Positions 6,739-14,162 of a stretch of DNA of 36,805 nucleotides are shown here, piece after piece. The notes below the pieces were generated by a model. That model was not told the DNA's origin, ran no database searches, and was given only the letters and a program-made list of their open reading frames with translations. The DNA is taken from positions 1 to 36,805 of the forward strand of contig JAADIG010000033.1 of assembly GCA_013151445.1 (NCBI GenBank), read 5' to 3'. Numbering within the stretch: position 1 is the stretch's first letter; each line of letters opens with the position of its first letter. The stretch is from Actinomycetota bacterium (GTDB lineage: Bacteria > Actinomycetota > Acidimicrobiia > Spongiisociales > UBA5794). Position numbers and translations under genes: made by a program.

Positions 6739-8694
6739 GTGAGTCAGACCGTCGAGCAACGTGCAGCCAATACGATCCGCACCCTGTCTATCGACGCCGT
6801 CCAGAAGGCAAACTCGGGGCACCCCGGGGCACCGATGGGGATGGCCGATATGGCTGTTGTGCTGTGGACTCAATTCCTGAAGGTCGACCCCACGGATCCG
6901 ACATGGATCGATCGTGATCGGTTTGTGCTGTCCGCCGGCCACGCCTCGATGCTGTTGTACTCAACCCTGCACATCGCCGGATTCCCAATCACGATCGACG
7001 ACATCAAGGCGTTTCGGCAGTGGGGGTCGGTGACCGCCGGACATCCCGAAATCGACCACCCGCTCGGGATCGAAATGACAACCGGACCGTTAGGCCAGGG
7101 GTTTGCCTCGGGTATTGGGATGGCGATCGCGGAAGAACGTCTCCGTGGTATTTTTGGGGCCGATCTCGTTGACCACCGAACCTACGCCTTTGTTTCGGAC
7201 GGTGACCTGATGGAGGGTATTACGTCCGAAGCGGCTTCATTCGCCGGCCATCAGGAGCTCGGGAAAATCGTCTACCTGTACGACGACAACAGTATTTCTC
7301 TCGTCGGACCGACATCATGGTCGTTCACCGAAGACATCCCGCAGAAGTTCGATGCCGTCGGTTGGCACACCATTACCGTCGACGGACACGACCACCAGGC
7401 GCTTGCGGAGGCCATAACGGCAGGCAATGACGAGGCTGGGAGACCAACGCTGATCTCTTGCAAGACACACATCGGGTATGGATCACCGAACAAGCAAGAT
7501 TCGGCGGCCTCGCACGGATCGCCGCTTGGTGAAGAGGAGATCGTTCTCACCAAGGAACGTCTCGGATGGGACTTCCCGCCGTTCACGGTACCGGACGATG
7601 TCAGGGATCTGTTTGTACGGTCACTTGCTGTGCGAACCGCCGAGCGCGAGGCGTGGGAGCAGCGTCTCGCCGCCGCACGAGATGACAACGACACTGCAAT
7701 GTTGTGGGACGCCCACTTCTCGCCACAACCGGTGAATCTCTCGCCACCGCCCTTAGATGCGGGAGCAAAAAAGGCAACTCGTGCGCTCTCGGGCGCCGTC
7801 ATCCAGGACCTGGCACAGGTCCGGCCCGACGTGGTTGGAGGCTCAGCCGACCTCGCATCGTCGAACAACACCCAGATCAAGAGCAGTGGGGATTTCACTC
7901 CCGAAGACCGCACAGCGAGAAACATCCGATTCGGTGTGCGCGAACACGCCATGGGTGCGTTCACCAACGGATTGGTTATTCACGGTGGTGTCCGCGCATT
8001 TGCGGGGACCTTCCTTCAATTCAGCGACTACATGCGCGGTGCGGTACGTCTCGGTGCCTTGATGGGGGTGCCATCGATCTGGGTCTTCACCCACGACTCG
8101 ATCTTCCTTGGTGAGGACGGACCCACTCATCAGCCCGTGGAGCACGTCGCGGCACTGCGTGCAATACCCAACCTATGGGTGATCAGACCCGCCGATGCTG
8201 GGGAAGCGGCCGGTGCGTGGCAGGTTGCGATGAACCGGACCGAGGGACCGACCGCGCTGATACTGACCCGGCAGGGCGTTGCAGAGCCGTCCGTGACAAC
8301 CGACCCCGCGGTTGTTGGTCGCGGAGCCCACGTCGTTCGAGACGGGGGCGAGGTCGTCATTATCGCGACCGGCTCGGAGGTATCCCTCGCACGGGACGCC
8401 GCCGACCTCCTCGCTGAGCGCGGTGTGTCAGCGGGTGTTGTGTCGATGCCGTGTGTCGAGGCCTTTAACGAACTGAGCCGCAGCGATCAGAAGGACATTA
8501 TCGGTCGCGGCACACCCCGGGTATCCCTTGAAGCAGGGGTTACTCAGGGGTGGGCAGAGATCACCGGTCGCAGGGGTCTCCGCATCGGAATCGATACCTT
8601 CGGGGCATCGGCTCCGGCCAGCGTCCTAGCGCAACAGTACGGGTTCACCGCAACCCAGATTGCTGATCGTGTCGATGAGTACTTGAAGGCCTAG
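6739..8694 (+). CDS. tkt: transketolase
   Basis: A 651-residue thiamine-diphosphate enzyme that moves two-carbon ketol units in the non-oxidative pentose phosphate pathway. Recognisable features are the N-terminal NSGHPGAPMGMADMA segment, the ThDP/metal motif VSDGDLMEGITSEA with DDNSISL, the GSADLASSNNT sugar-binding segment in the pyrimidine domain, the GVREHAMGAF motif with the catalytic glutamate, and the C-terminal transketolase domain (about 515-651). GTG 6739 is chosen because GAGGA lies a few bases upstream and the protein then starts SQTVEQRAANTIR as is normal for the family; a frame from 6637 would overlap the pepQ gene by 40 bases with an Arg-rich extension. The stop shares a base with the next start (TAGTG). 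Confidence 0.95.
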   Translation: MSQTVEQRAANTIRTLSIDAVQKANSGHPGAPMGMADMAVVLWTQFLKVDPTDPTWIDRDRFVLSAGHASMLLYSTLHIAGFPITIDDIKAFRQWGSVTAGHPEIDHPLGIEMTTGPLGQGFASGIGMAIAEERLRGIFGADLVDHRTYAFVSDGDLMEGITSEAASFAGHQELGKIVYLYDDNSISLVGPTSWSFTEDIPQKFDAVGWHTITVDGHDHQALAEAITAGNDEAGRPTLISCKTHIGYGSPNKQDSAASHGSPLGEEEIVLTKERLGWDFPPFTVPDDVRDLFVRSLAVRTAEREAWEQRLAAARDDNDTAMLWDAHFSPQPVNLSPPPLDAGAKKATRALSGAVIQDLAQVRPDVVGGSADLASSNNTQIKSSGDFTPEDRTARNIRFGVREHAMGAFTNGLVIHGGVRAFAGTFLQFSDYMRGAVRLGALMGVPSIWVFTHDSIFLGEDGPTHQPVEHVAALRAIPNLWVIRPADAGEAAGAWQVAMNRTEGPTALILTRQGVAEPSVTTDPAVVGRGAHVVRDGGEVVIIATGSEVSLARDAADLLAERGVSAGVVSMPCVEAFNELSRSDQKDIIGRGTPRVSLEAGVTQGWAEITGRRGLRIGIDTFGASAPASVLAQQYGFTATQIADRVDEYLKA

Positions 8695-9356
8695 TGGAGT
8701 TCACCCCCGTAGCGATCCTGGCCATCTTGTCGGGTGGCATGGCCCTGGGATCGGCTCTCGTCGCCTATTGGCGTATCGTCGGTCCCGGGTTCGTGTGGCT
8801 CGGTGCGGCGACGATCGCCTTGATGGGCGCCGCGACCGCTGCCGCCGGTGGAGGAGCGGTCGCCGTCGGAGCATCAGTAGCGGCCGCGGCAGCACTCTTC
8901 TTCGGAAAGAGTCAGCTCAAGGCCACGGCGCTGTTTGGTGTCGCGACCATTGGGTTCGTCGGTGTCGCCGCGAGTAACGGGACAGCCGTTGCTGCCGTCA
9001 CCGGGACCATCTTCCTCGGTGGGATCGTGTCGGAGATGCTGCTCGGTCACTGGTATCTCGTCGACCCCCAACTACCACGATGGGCACTCCAGAGGCTCGC
9101 GCTCCTTGGTGGGATCGGTCTTGTTGCGGACACGTTGTTCGTTGTGGCAGGGGCGTCCGACTTCATGGCCGACCCCTTCCTCGGGTATGCGTTTGTTGCG
9201 CTCAGCGCCATGACCGGTCTCCTGGTCCTCGGTGTGTGGTTCTCGCTAAAGGAACCCAACTACACCGGTGTCATGGCGGCAACCGGCCTGTCCTATCTTG
9301 CGGTGCTGACGGCGCTCGGCTCGTCAGTCGTAGGCCGTATCATTGTTACTGGGTAA
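8694..9356 (+). CDS. multi-pass integral membrane protein of unknown function, 220 aa
   Basis: The frame begins with GTG overlapping the tkt stop by one base (TAGTG). The protein consists of about seven hydrophobic segments rich in Ala, Gly and Val. Between segments four and five lies a short polar stretch GHWYLVDPQLPRWALQRLA; the GHWYLVDP part is the only distinctive motif and probably sits at a membrane surface. There is no signal peptide, transporter signature or enzyme motif that I recognise. Coupling to transketolase makes joint expression likely, but says little about role. It could be a small permease-like or redox-associated membrane protein; nothing decides this. Confidence 0.75.
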   Translation: MEFTPVAILAILSGGMALGSALVAYWRIVGPGFVWLGAATIALMGAATAAAGGGAVAVGASVAAAAALFFGKSQLKATALFGVATIGFVGVAASNGTAVAAVTGTIFLGGIVSEMLLGHWYLVDPQLPRWALQRLALLGGIGLVADTLFVVAGASDFMADPFLGYAFVALSAMTGLLVLGVWFSLKEPNYTGVMAATGLSYLAVLTALGSSVVGRIIVTG

Positions 9357-9425
9357 GAACCCTTCACAAGACGACCCCGTCGTCAACTACCGACGAGTGG
9401 AGCCTCCGCGCGTCAAGGAGGAAAC

Positions 9426-10871
9426 ATGATCACTGTTTCGAGCGGGAATGCTCTGCTCGAGGAATCGGGCGACGCACTTGTGGTGCCCGTCTTCTCGGAC
9501 CTGGCTTGGGGACCTGGCGCGAGTGACATTGCCGAACAGCTTGGCGATTGGCTCGAGGACGAACTTGCGGCACAGAAGTTCTCCGGGAAGGCCGGAAAGG
9601 CCGCGACGGTCCCTGGGATTGGGACCAGTTTCGGGCGCATCGTATTTGTCGGGTTGGGCGACGAAGTCGATGCCGAGTCGTTGCGCCAGGCAGCCGGCCT
9701 GGCCGCAGGCATCACCTCGCGATCCGCACGCGTCGCCACCTCCTTGCATGCTGTTGATATTGATGGAGCCGCCAGCGCAGTGACTCTAGGTTTCCTGCTT
9801 GGTGCCTACTCCTTCACCGACCGCAAGTCCGAACCGGAGGCACCGCTCACCGAGGAACTTGTTCTCGTTGGAGGCGCAGACAGTGCTGAGATGTCACGTG
9901 GCAAGATTCTCGCCGGTGCGGTGGCCTTTGCTCGAACCATGGTGAACGAACCAGCAAACCACAAGAAACCCTCCGTGTTGGCAGACCACTTTGCGGCTGT
10001 GACCGAACCCTTCGGTGTGCAGGTAACGGTGTTTGATGAAGCCGCGATTGCCCAGGAGCGCTTCGGCGGGCTCGCCGCGGTCGCGCAGGGGGCGACAAAC
10101 CCGCCCCGCATGGTCGTTATGAAGTACTCGCCGGCGGGGGCGAAGCGGACGGTGGCATTCGTTGGCAAGGGCATCGTGTTTGACTCCGGCGGTCTTTCGA
10201 TCAAGCCCGCTGCGGGTATGGAGACAATGAAGACGGACATGTCGGGGGCAGCCGCAGTCGCTGGGGCCGTGAGCGCGATTGCGCAGCTTGGGTTGGCCGT
10301 GAACGTCATCGGTATCACCCCAATTACCGAGAACATGACCGGTGGTGCGGCACAACGCCCTGGCGATGTCTTCACGGCTCGCAACGGCGCAACCGTCGAG
10401 GTACTCAATACAGATGCCGAGGGGCGCCTCGTGCTCGCCGACGGTCTGGCGCTCGCCGTGGAGTCTTCTCCGGATGTGGTCATCGATGTTGCCACTCTCA
10501 CGGGCGCCTGCATGGTTGCGCTCGGGAAGGACATCGCAGGCGTGTGGGCGAGCGACGAGGAGGTCGCTGCGACGGTGACGGCGGCGGCGAACGCAGCAGG
10601 GGAGAAATTCTGGCACATGCCACTTGAGGCCGACTATCGCTCGCTGCTCGACTCCGATATTGCCGACATCAAGAACACCGCGGGGCGCTGGGGTGGTGCG
10701 ATCACGGCTGCATTGTTCCTCCAGCACTTTGTCGGGGACCAACCCTGGGCACATCTCGACATCGCCGGCCCGGCTCGCGCAGAGAAGGCAAAGCACTACG
10801 TCAAGAAGGGGGGCACCGGGTTCGGTGTCCGGACGATGGTCGCCATCGCGGAGGCCTATACGGAGCGGTAA
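9426..10871 (+). CDS. pepA: leucyl aminopeptidase (M17)
   Basis: A 481-residue cytosolic aminopeptidase that removes N-terminal residues using two metal ions. The variable N-terminal macro-like domain covers about 1-165; the catalytic domain follows, with VGKGIVFDSGGLSIKPA and MKTDMSGAAAV providing Lys and Asp ligands, and the family signature NTDAEGRLVLADGLA providing Asp and Glu ligands plus the catalytic Arg. PepA family members are hexamers and some also bind DNA; no evidence on that here. ATG 9426 follows a strong AAGGAGG (9417-9423). It is the last gene of the plus-strand run starting at lpd, followed by a hairpin. Confidence 0.95.
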   Translation: MITVSSGNALLEESGDALVVPVFSDLAWGPGASDIAEQLGDWLEDELAAQKFSGKAGKAATVPGIGTSFGRIVFVGLGDEVDAESLRQAAGLAAGITSRSARVATSLHAVDIDGAASAVTLGFLLGAYSFTDRKSEPEAPLTEELVLVGGADSAEMSRGKILAGAVAFARTMVNEPANHKKPSVLADHFAAVTEPFGVQVTVFDEAAIAQERFGGLAAVAQGATNPPRMVVMKYSPAGAKRTVAFVGKGIVFDSGGLSIKPAAGMETMKTDMSGAAAVAGAVSAIAQLGLAVNVIGITPITENMTGGAAQRPGDVFTARNGATVEVLNTDAEGRLVLADGLALAVESSPDVVIDVATLTGACMVALGKDIAGVWASDEEVAATVTAAANAAGEKFWHMPLEADYRSLLDSDIADIKNTAGRWGGAITAALFLQHFVGDQPWAHLDIAGPARAEKAKHYVKKGGTGFGVRTMVAIAEAYTER

Positions 10872-10900
10872 CCGAACAGCCTCGGCCGCACCAGCGGAGG

Positions 10901-10932
10901 AACGACCGTCACCGATAGTGGTGGCGGTCGTT
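10901..10932 (+). terminator. putative terminator after pepA
   Basis: AACGACCGTCACC and GGTGGCGGTCGTT pair over 13 positions with one A/G mismatch around a 6-base loop. The downstream sequence is only mildly T-rich (ACTTTCTG), so termination efficiency is uncertain. It stands 29 bases after the pepA stop and before an independently transcribed exported-protein gene, which fits an operon end. Confidence 0.5.
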
Positions 10933-10980
10933 ACTTTCTGTGGCAATTCATTCAAGAAATCACAAGACTGACCGATAACG

Positions 10981-11005
10981 GAGAGTGGTCAAGGACAGCA
11001 CTCTC
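10981..11005 (+). promoter_or_regulatory. 7-bp inverted repeat in the leader of the CAP-domain gene
   Basis: GAGAGTG (10981-10987) and CACTCTC (10999-11005) form a perfect stem around an 11-base loop, ending 11 bases before the ATG at 11017 and next to the purine-rich GGTGG that may act as ribosome binding site. It may be an operator or an RNA structure affecting initiation. Position is the only support. Confidence 0.3.
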
Positions 11006-11016
11006 GGTGGTTTCGG

Positions 11017-11688
11017 ATGAACAAGCGGTTTCGTAAAGTCTTAATAGTTGGTCTGGTGACTGCTGTTATGTTCGTTGGGTTCGCTCCGTCTGCCCTCGCG
11101 GGACCCGGTGAAGGAAGTTTTCTGGCGAGTATGAACGCCGAACGCGTAGCTCGCGGATTGGCACCCCTTGAGATGTACTGGGACCTGCGAGATGATGCGC
11201 GTGCCCACTCCGCGACCATGCAATCCGAGGACGCTCTTCGTCACAACCCCGGCCTCGGGTCGGTGACATCGGGGTGGATAACACTCGGTGAGAATGTTGG
11301 TGTCGGGCCCGATGTATCAACTATTCAGGCCGCCTTCATGGCATCGGCGACGCATCGCGGCAATATCCTCGGTGACTACAACTACGTCGGAGTCGGAACC
11401 GCACAAGCGGATGGCAAGATGTGGGTCACTGTCGTCTTCATGAAGGGACCTCCCGGACTCGTGACCCCGGTGGAACCGGAGCCAGCTCCCGAACCACCGC
11501 CAGAGGAACAACCGGAGCCACAACCGGAGCCGACTCCGAAACCGCCGCCCGCGACGACCTCAAACCCGGGAACAGTGCAGACGGTCTCAACGGGGCACAC
11601 ACAACGCTCGGCCGTGGTTAGTGTCGAGGTCCAGTTGCCGGTGAGGTCATACGGCCGCACACCGGGTCTTCGCCCCTACCACGTGTAG
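11017..11688 (+). CDS. secreted CAP (SCP/PR-1-like) domain protein
   Basis: A 223-residue exported protein. Residues 1-28 form a Sec signal peptide (KRFRK basic start, hydrophobic core, SALA then GPGEGS, cleavage probably after Ala28). The CAP domain spans about 34-143 with the family marks HN (76-77), LGENVG (90-95), THRGNIL (112-118) and VGVGTA. After it come a Pro/Glu/Gln-rich tail (151-180) and a short C-terminal segment without recognisable fold. Bacterial CAP proteins such as YkwD and actinobacterial SCP proteins are extracytoplasmic and of largely unknown activity; His76 and His113 are the usual pocket residues. The gene stands alone between a terminator-like hairpin and a convergent operon. 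Confidence 0.88.
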   Translation: MNKRFRKVLIVGLVTAVMFVGFAPSALAGPGEGSFLASMNAERVARGLAPLEMYWDLRDDARAHSATMQSEDALRHNPGLGSVTSGWITLGENVGVGPDVSTIQAAFMASATHRGNILGDYNYVGVGTAQADGKMWVTVVFMKGPPGLVTPVEPEPAPEPPPEEQPEPQPEPTPKPPPATTSNPGTVQTVSTGHTQRSAVVSVEVQLPVRSYGRTPGLRPYHV

Positions 11689-11698
11689 GCCGGTTTTT
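11675..11698 (+). terminator. putative terminator overlapping the CAP gene stop
   Basis: CCTAC and GTAGG pair around CACGT, and a run of five T (11694-11698) follows four bases later. The short stem overlaps the TAG stop codon and lies just before the end of a convergent operon. A 5-bp stem is weak, so this is tentative. Confidence 0.35.
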
Positions 11699-11709
11699 CG
11701 GGGCGGAAA

Positions 11710-12879
11710 CTACGGCAATCTCGCCGCTGGCTGACACCGATCGTCATAGTCAACTAGAGGTGGCGGAGTACCGCCGATACCGCAGGCCGGACAATCGGCG
11801 TTCCGCCGCAGTCGCAGTTCCATGAACCGTTGATCAAGGGCGTCGTACGTCAGCAGGCGCCCGGAGAGCGTATCACCAAGGTTCAAGAGAAGTTTGATGG
11901 TTTCCATGGCTTGGATCGAACCGATGATGCCGGGAAGCACCCCCAGTACACCTGCCGTAGCGCAGTTGGGTGCGAGTTCAGGGGGTGGAGGCTCAGGAAA
12001 CAGACAGCGATAGCACGGCCCCGTCCATGGCGAGAACACGGTTGCCTGCCCCTCGAAGCGAAAGATCGAGCCGTGCACAACCGGGATGGTGGCATGCAAT
12101 GATGCATCGTTCAGGAGGTATCGTGTTGGGAAGTTGTCGGCGCCATCGACAATGACATCGTAACCCTCGATGCGATCAAGGACGTTGCTGGCGTCGAGCC
12201 TCTCGGGGTGGCGAACGACGGTGACATCCGGGTTGATCGCCGCGATCGCCTGGCTCGCCGAATCGACCTTGAGCTGTCCGACACTGTGCGTCGTATGGAT
12301 GATCTGTCGTTGCAGGTTGGAGAGGTCGACACGATCGAAGTCGATAATTCCGATGGTCCCGACACCCGCAGCAGCGAGGTACAGCGCGACGGGAGACCCC
12401 AGGCCGCCGGCACCAACGAGTAGCACTCTCGAGTCGAGCAGAGTCTGTTGCCCGTCGAGGCCCACTTCGGGGAGTCTGAGATGTCGTGCGTACCGGGTTC
12501 TCTGGTGCTCGGTGAGACCACCGGGGATGCTCCAGGGATGACCATCGGACTTCCATCCGTCAAAACCACGGGCGAGCGATCGGGTGTCGGTGTATCCCAT
12601 GGCAGTGAGGTCGCGGGCTGCCAGTGCGGAACGATTACCCCCCGCGCAATACAACACCACGGTGGTTTCCGGGTCGGGTACGGCTGTTGCGATTTCCCCT
12701 TCGAGGATGCCGCGAGGCAAGAAGATGGCGCCGTCGATGGAGCCCTGACGGTATTCGTCTAGCTCGCGCACGTCGATCAACACCGCACCCTCATTGATCA
12801 GGCGCTCCACATCGGATGTGTGTATCTCGACGATCGTCCGACGGGCATCGGCGACAATCTCTTGGTACGTTCGGCCCAC
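11710..12879 (-). CDS. moeZ: rhodanese-ThiF/MoeB adenylyltransferase
   Basis: With GTG 12879 as start the protein has 389 residues. Residues about 15-118 are a rhodanese domain with active-site loop CAGGNRSA (Cys78). Residues about 122-389 are an E1-like adenylyltransferase: GAGGLGSP at 156-163 (ATP loop), DFDRVDLSNLQRQ, DGADNF, and the zinc cysteines 289/292 (CYRC) and 363/366 (CPAC). Such proteins adenylate the C-terminal Gly-Gly of a ubiquitin-like sulfur carrier (MoaD, ThiS or CysO) and load sulfur. The common MoeZ/MOCS3 layout has rhodanese at the C-terminus; here it is at the N-terminus. The start is uncertain: an upstream TTG at 12927 would add 16 residues. No sulfur-carrier gene is visible in the window, so the pathway cannot be named. 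Confidence 0.85.
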   Translation of the reverse strand: MGRTYQEIVADARRTIVEIHTSDVERLINEGAVLIDVRELDEYRQGSIDGAIFLPRGILEGEIATAVPDPETTVVLYCAGGNRSALAARDLTAMGYTDTRSLARGFDGWKSDGHPWSIPGGLTEHQRTRYARHLRLPEVGLDGQQTLLDSRVLLVGAGGLGSPVALYLAAAGVGTIGIIDFDRVDLSNLQRQIIHTTHSVGQLKVDSASQAIAAINPDVTVVRHPERLDASNVLDRIEGYDVIVDGADNFPTRYLLNDASLHATIPVVHGSIFRFEGQATVFSPWTGPCYRCLFPEPPPPELAPNCATAGVLGVLPGIIGSIQAMETIKLLLNLGDTLSGRLLTYDALDQRFMELRLRRNADCPACGIGGTPPPLVDYDDRCQPAARLP

Positions 12880-12936
12880 GGATAATCTCTTGCTCGGGGC
12901 CAAGCATGGTAGTTCGTTGCCACCCAACCGGGGCCG

Positions 12937-13401
12937 CTAGCGGGGATGTTGGATCCGCCAGGCGGCGTGCATCCGCCGAACCGATGGTGTGAGTCGCATG
13001 ACTTGGGCTACCGACAGGGGTGGGACGGTCATCCGCACTTCAAGCCCTTGCTTGGTGACCCGGGCAAGCTGGTGGCGAGCCAGGCTGGCGAGTGACCGGG
13101 GTCGCTTGATCGCCGAATCCTTTTCGGCGGCGCGCACCAGCCGCAGGTAGTCAGCTACCGCGGATGGTCCGACGTATGCGGTCCAGAACGTGCGCACGTA
13201 TGGATGGGTGGCCTCGAATTCGAGCGGGTTCTCCGGGTCCCAGGGGGCCGGTGCCACGAGGATGCGCGGCCGGGCTGTTCGGCGGATCGACGTGGGGGAA
13301 TCGACAGCACTCGGACACCCTGCGGATCTCGTCGCGATGGGAGGACGGGTTGCATCTCGACGGTGTGTCCGAGGTGCTGTCGAAAGAGGTGAGGTAGCCA
13401 T
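12937..13401 (-). CDS. conserved-type actinobacterial hypothetical protein, 154 aa
   Basis: The first 45 residues are Arg/Thr/Ser/Pro-rich and probably disordered. The remainder (ILVAPAPWDPENPLEF, HPYVRTFWTAYVGPSAVADYLRLV, VPPLSVAQVMRLTPSVRRMHAAW) resembles, from memory, a family of actinobacterial hypothetical proteins with the layout HP-x-VR-x-(F/Y)W-x4-GP-x-A ... (L/V)PPL-x3-Q. I recall those as possible winged-helix regulators, but I would not assign a function. The start ATG 13401 is supported by a near-consensus promoter whose predicted start point falls at the ATG (see 13408-13437), so the mRNA is probably leaderless. The gene sits between the LON-domain gene and the rhodanese-adenylyltransferase gene on the same strand. 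Confidence 0.65.
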   Translation of the reverse strand: MATSPLSTAPRTHRRDATRPPIATRSAGCPSAVDSPTSIRRTARPRILVAPAPWDPENPLEFEATHPYVRTFWTAYVGPSAVADYLRLVRAAEKDSAIKRPRSLASLARHQLARVTKQGLEVRMTVPPLSVAQVMRLTPSVRRMHAAWRIQHPR

Positions 13402-13407
13402 GCTCTA

Positions 13408-13437
13408 GTTATAGGTGATTACCGTAGATAGAGTCAA
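13408..13437 (-). promoter_or_regulatory. sigma-70-type promoter giving a probably leaderless mRNA
   Basis: On the minus strand TTGACT (13437-13432), an 18-base spacer and TATAAC (13413-13408) match the housekeeping consensus well. The -10 box ends six bases before the ATG at 13401, so the expected transcription start is at or next to the start codon. No ribosome binding site could fit. Leaderless mRNAs are common in actinobacteria. Confidence 0.65.
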
Positions 13438-13464
13438 TAGCGATGAAGTAGAGCGCGAAACAAA

Positions 13465-14106
13465 CTACTGCTGCGACCCGAGGCGGCGTTCAAGATCGTC
13501 GATCCGTAGATCCAGGAGGGCCGTCAGACGAATCATCCTTTCGGTCGAATCGTCAATGGTCAGGAGTGTTTGGCGGTCATACGCTGGCAACGGAGCGGCG
13601 TTGCAGAGATGCCAGGACGCGGCGAGAGGATCGTCGCCGATGTCGATCTCAATTGGCCCGGATGTCCCTCCCAGTTCGATGGCAAGCCCGACCAGCCGCT
13701 GCCGGCGTCGCCGTGCGGTATCTACCATCGGGGCGAGGCTCGGGGTCGCTGATGGATCCTCGAACACTGTGACGTCGGCGATTGGGTACGGGTCGTCATC
13801 GAACCATCGGTTCACTGAAATTCGATGAGTTCCGATCGCCAGGATCGCAAGACGGCCATCATCGATCGGACCCGAGGATGCGATCGATGCCAACGTGCCC
13901 GCATCGAAGCGCACGTCCCCGCCACCAACCTCGTGGCCACGTTCGATCAGCACGATTCCGAATGGGCCGTTCTGGTCCAGGCACTCCTGCACCATGACCA
14001 GATACCGAGGTTCAAAGACCTGGAGGGGGAGTGCCCCATGGGGGAACAACACACTCCCGAGCGGGAACATGGGGCATCGTTCGATTCGTCGACCCTTCGA
14101 ATCCAT
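13465..14106 (-). CDS. stand-alone LON substrate-binding (N-terminal) domain protein
   Basis: A 213-residue protein beginning with the typical LON_substr_bdg strand pattern MFPLGSVLFPHGALPLQVFEPRYLVMVQECL, then FGIVLIERG, and IGTHRISVNRWFDDDPYPIADVTVF around the middle, followed by a helical C-terminal part. There is no AAA+ ATPase or Ser-Lys protease domain, so it is one of the short LON-domain proteins found apart from Lon protease. Their biochemical role is not established; binding of unfolded proteins or adaptor function is often proposed. ATG 14106 is the start taken; the conserved fold begins about 12 residues in. It follows the penicillin-binding protein gene by 56 bases on the same strand. 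Confidence 0.85.
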   Translation of the reverse strand: MDSKGRRIERCPMFPLGSVLFPHGALPLQVFEPRYLVMVQECLDQNGPFGIVLIERGHEVGGGDVRFDAGTLASIASSGPIDDGRLAILAIGTHRISVNRWFDDDPYPIADVTVFEDPSATPSLAPMVDTARRRRQRLVGLAIELGGTSGPIEIDIGDDPLAASWHLCNAAPLPAYDRQTLLTIDDSTERMIRLTALLDLRIDDLERRLGSQQ

Positions 14107-14162
14107 GGGTCACAGTGTGGCGCAACCGTATCTCCTTGGGAAGGACTGCAGTTATTCGACCA

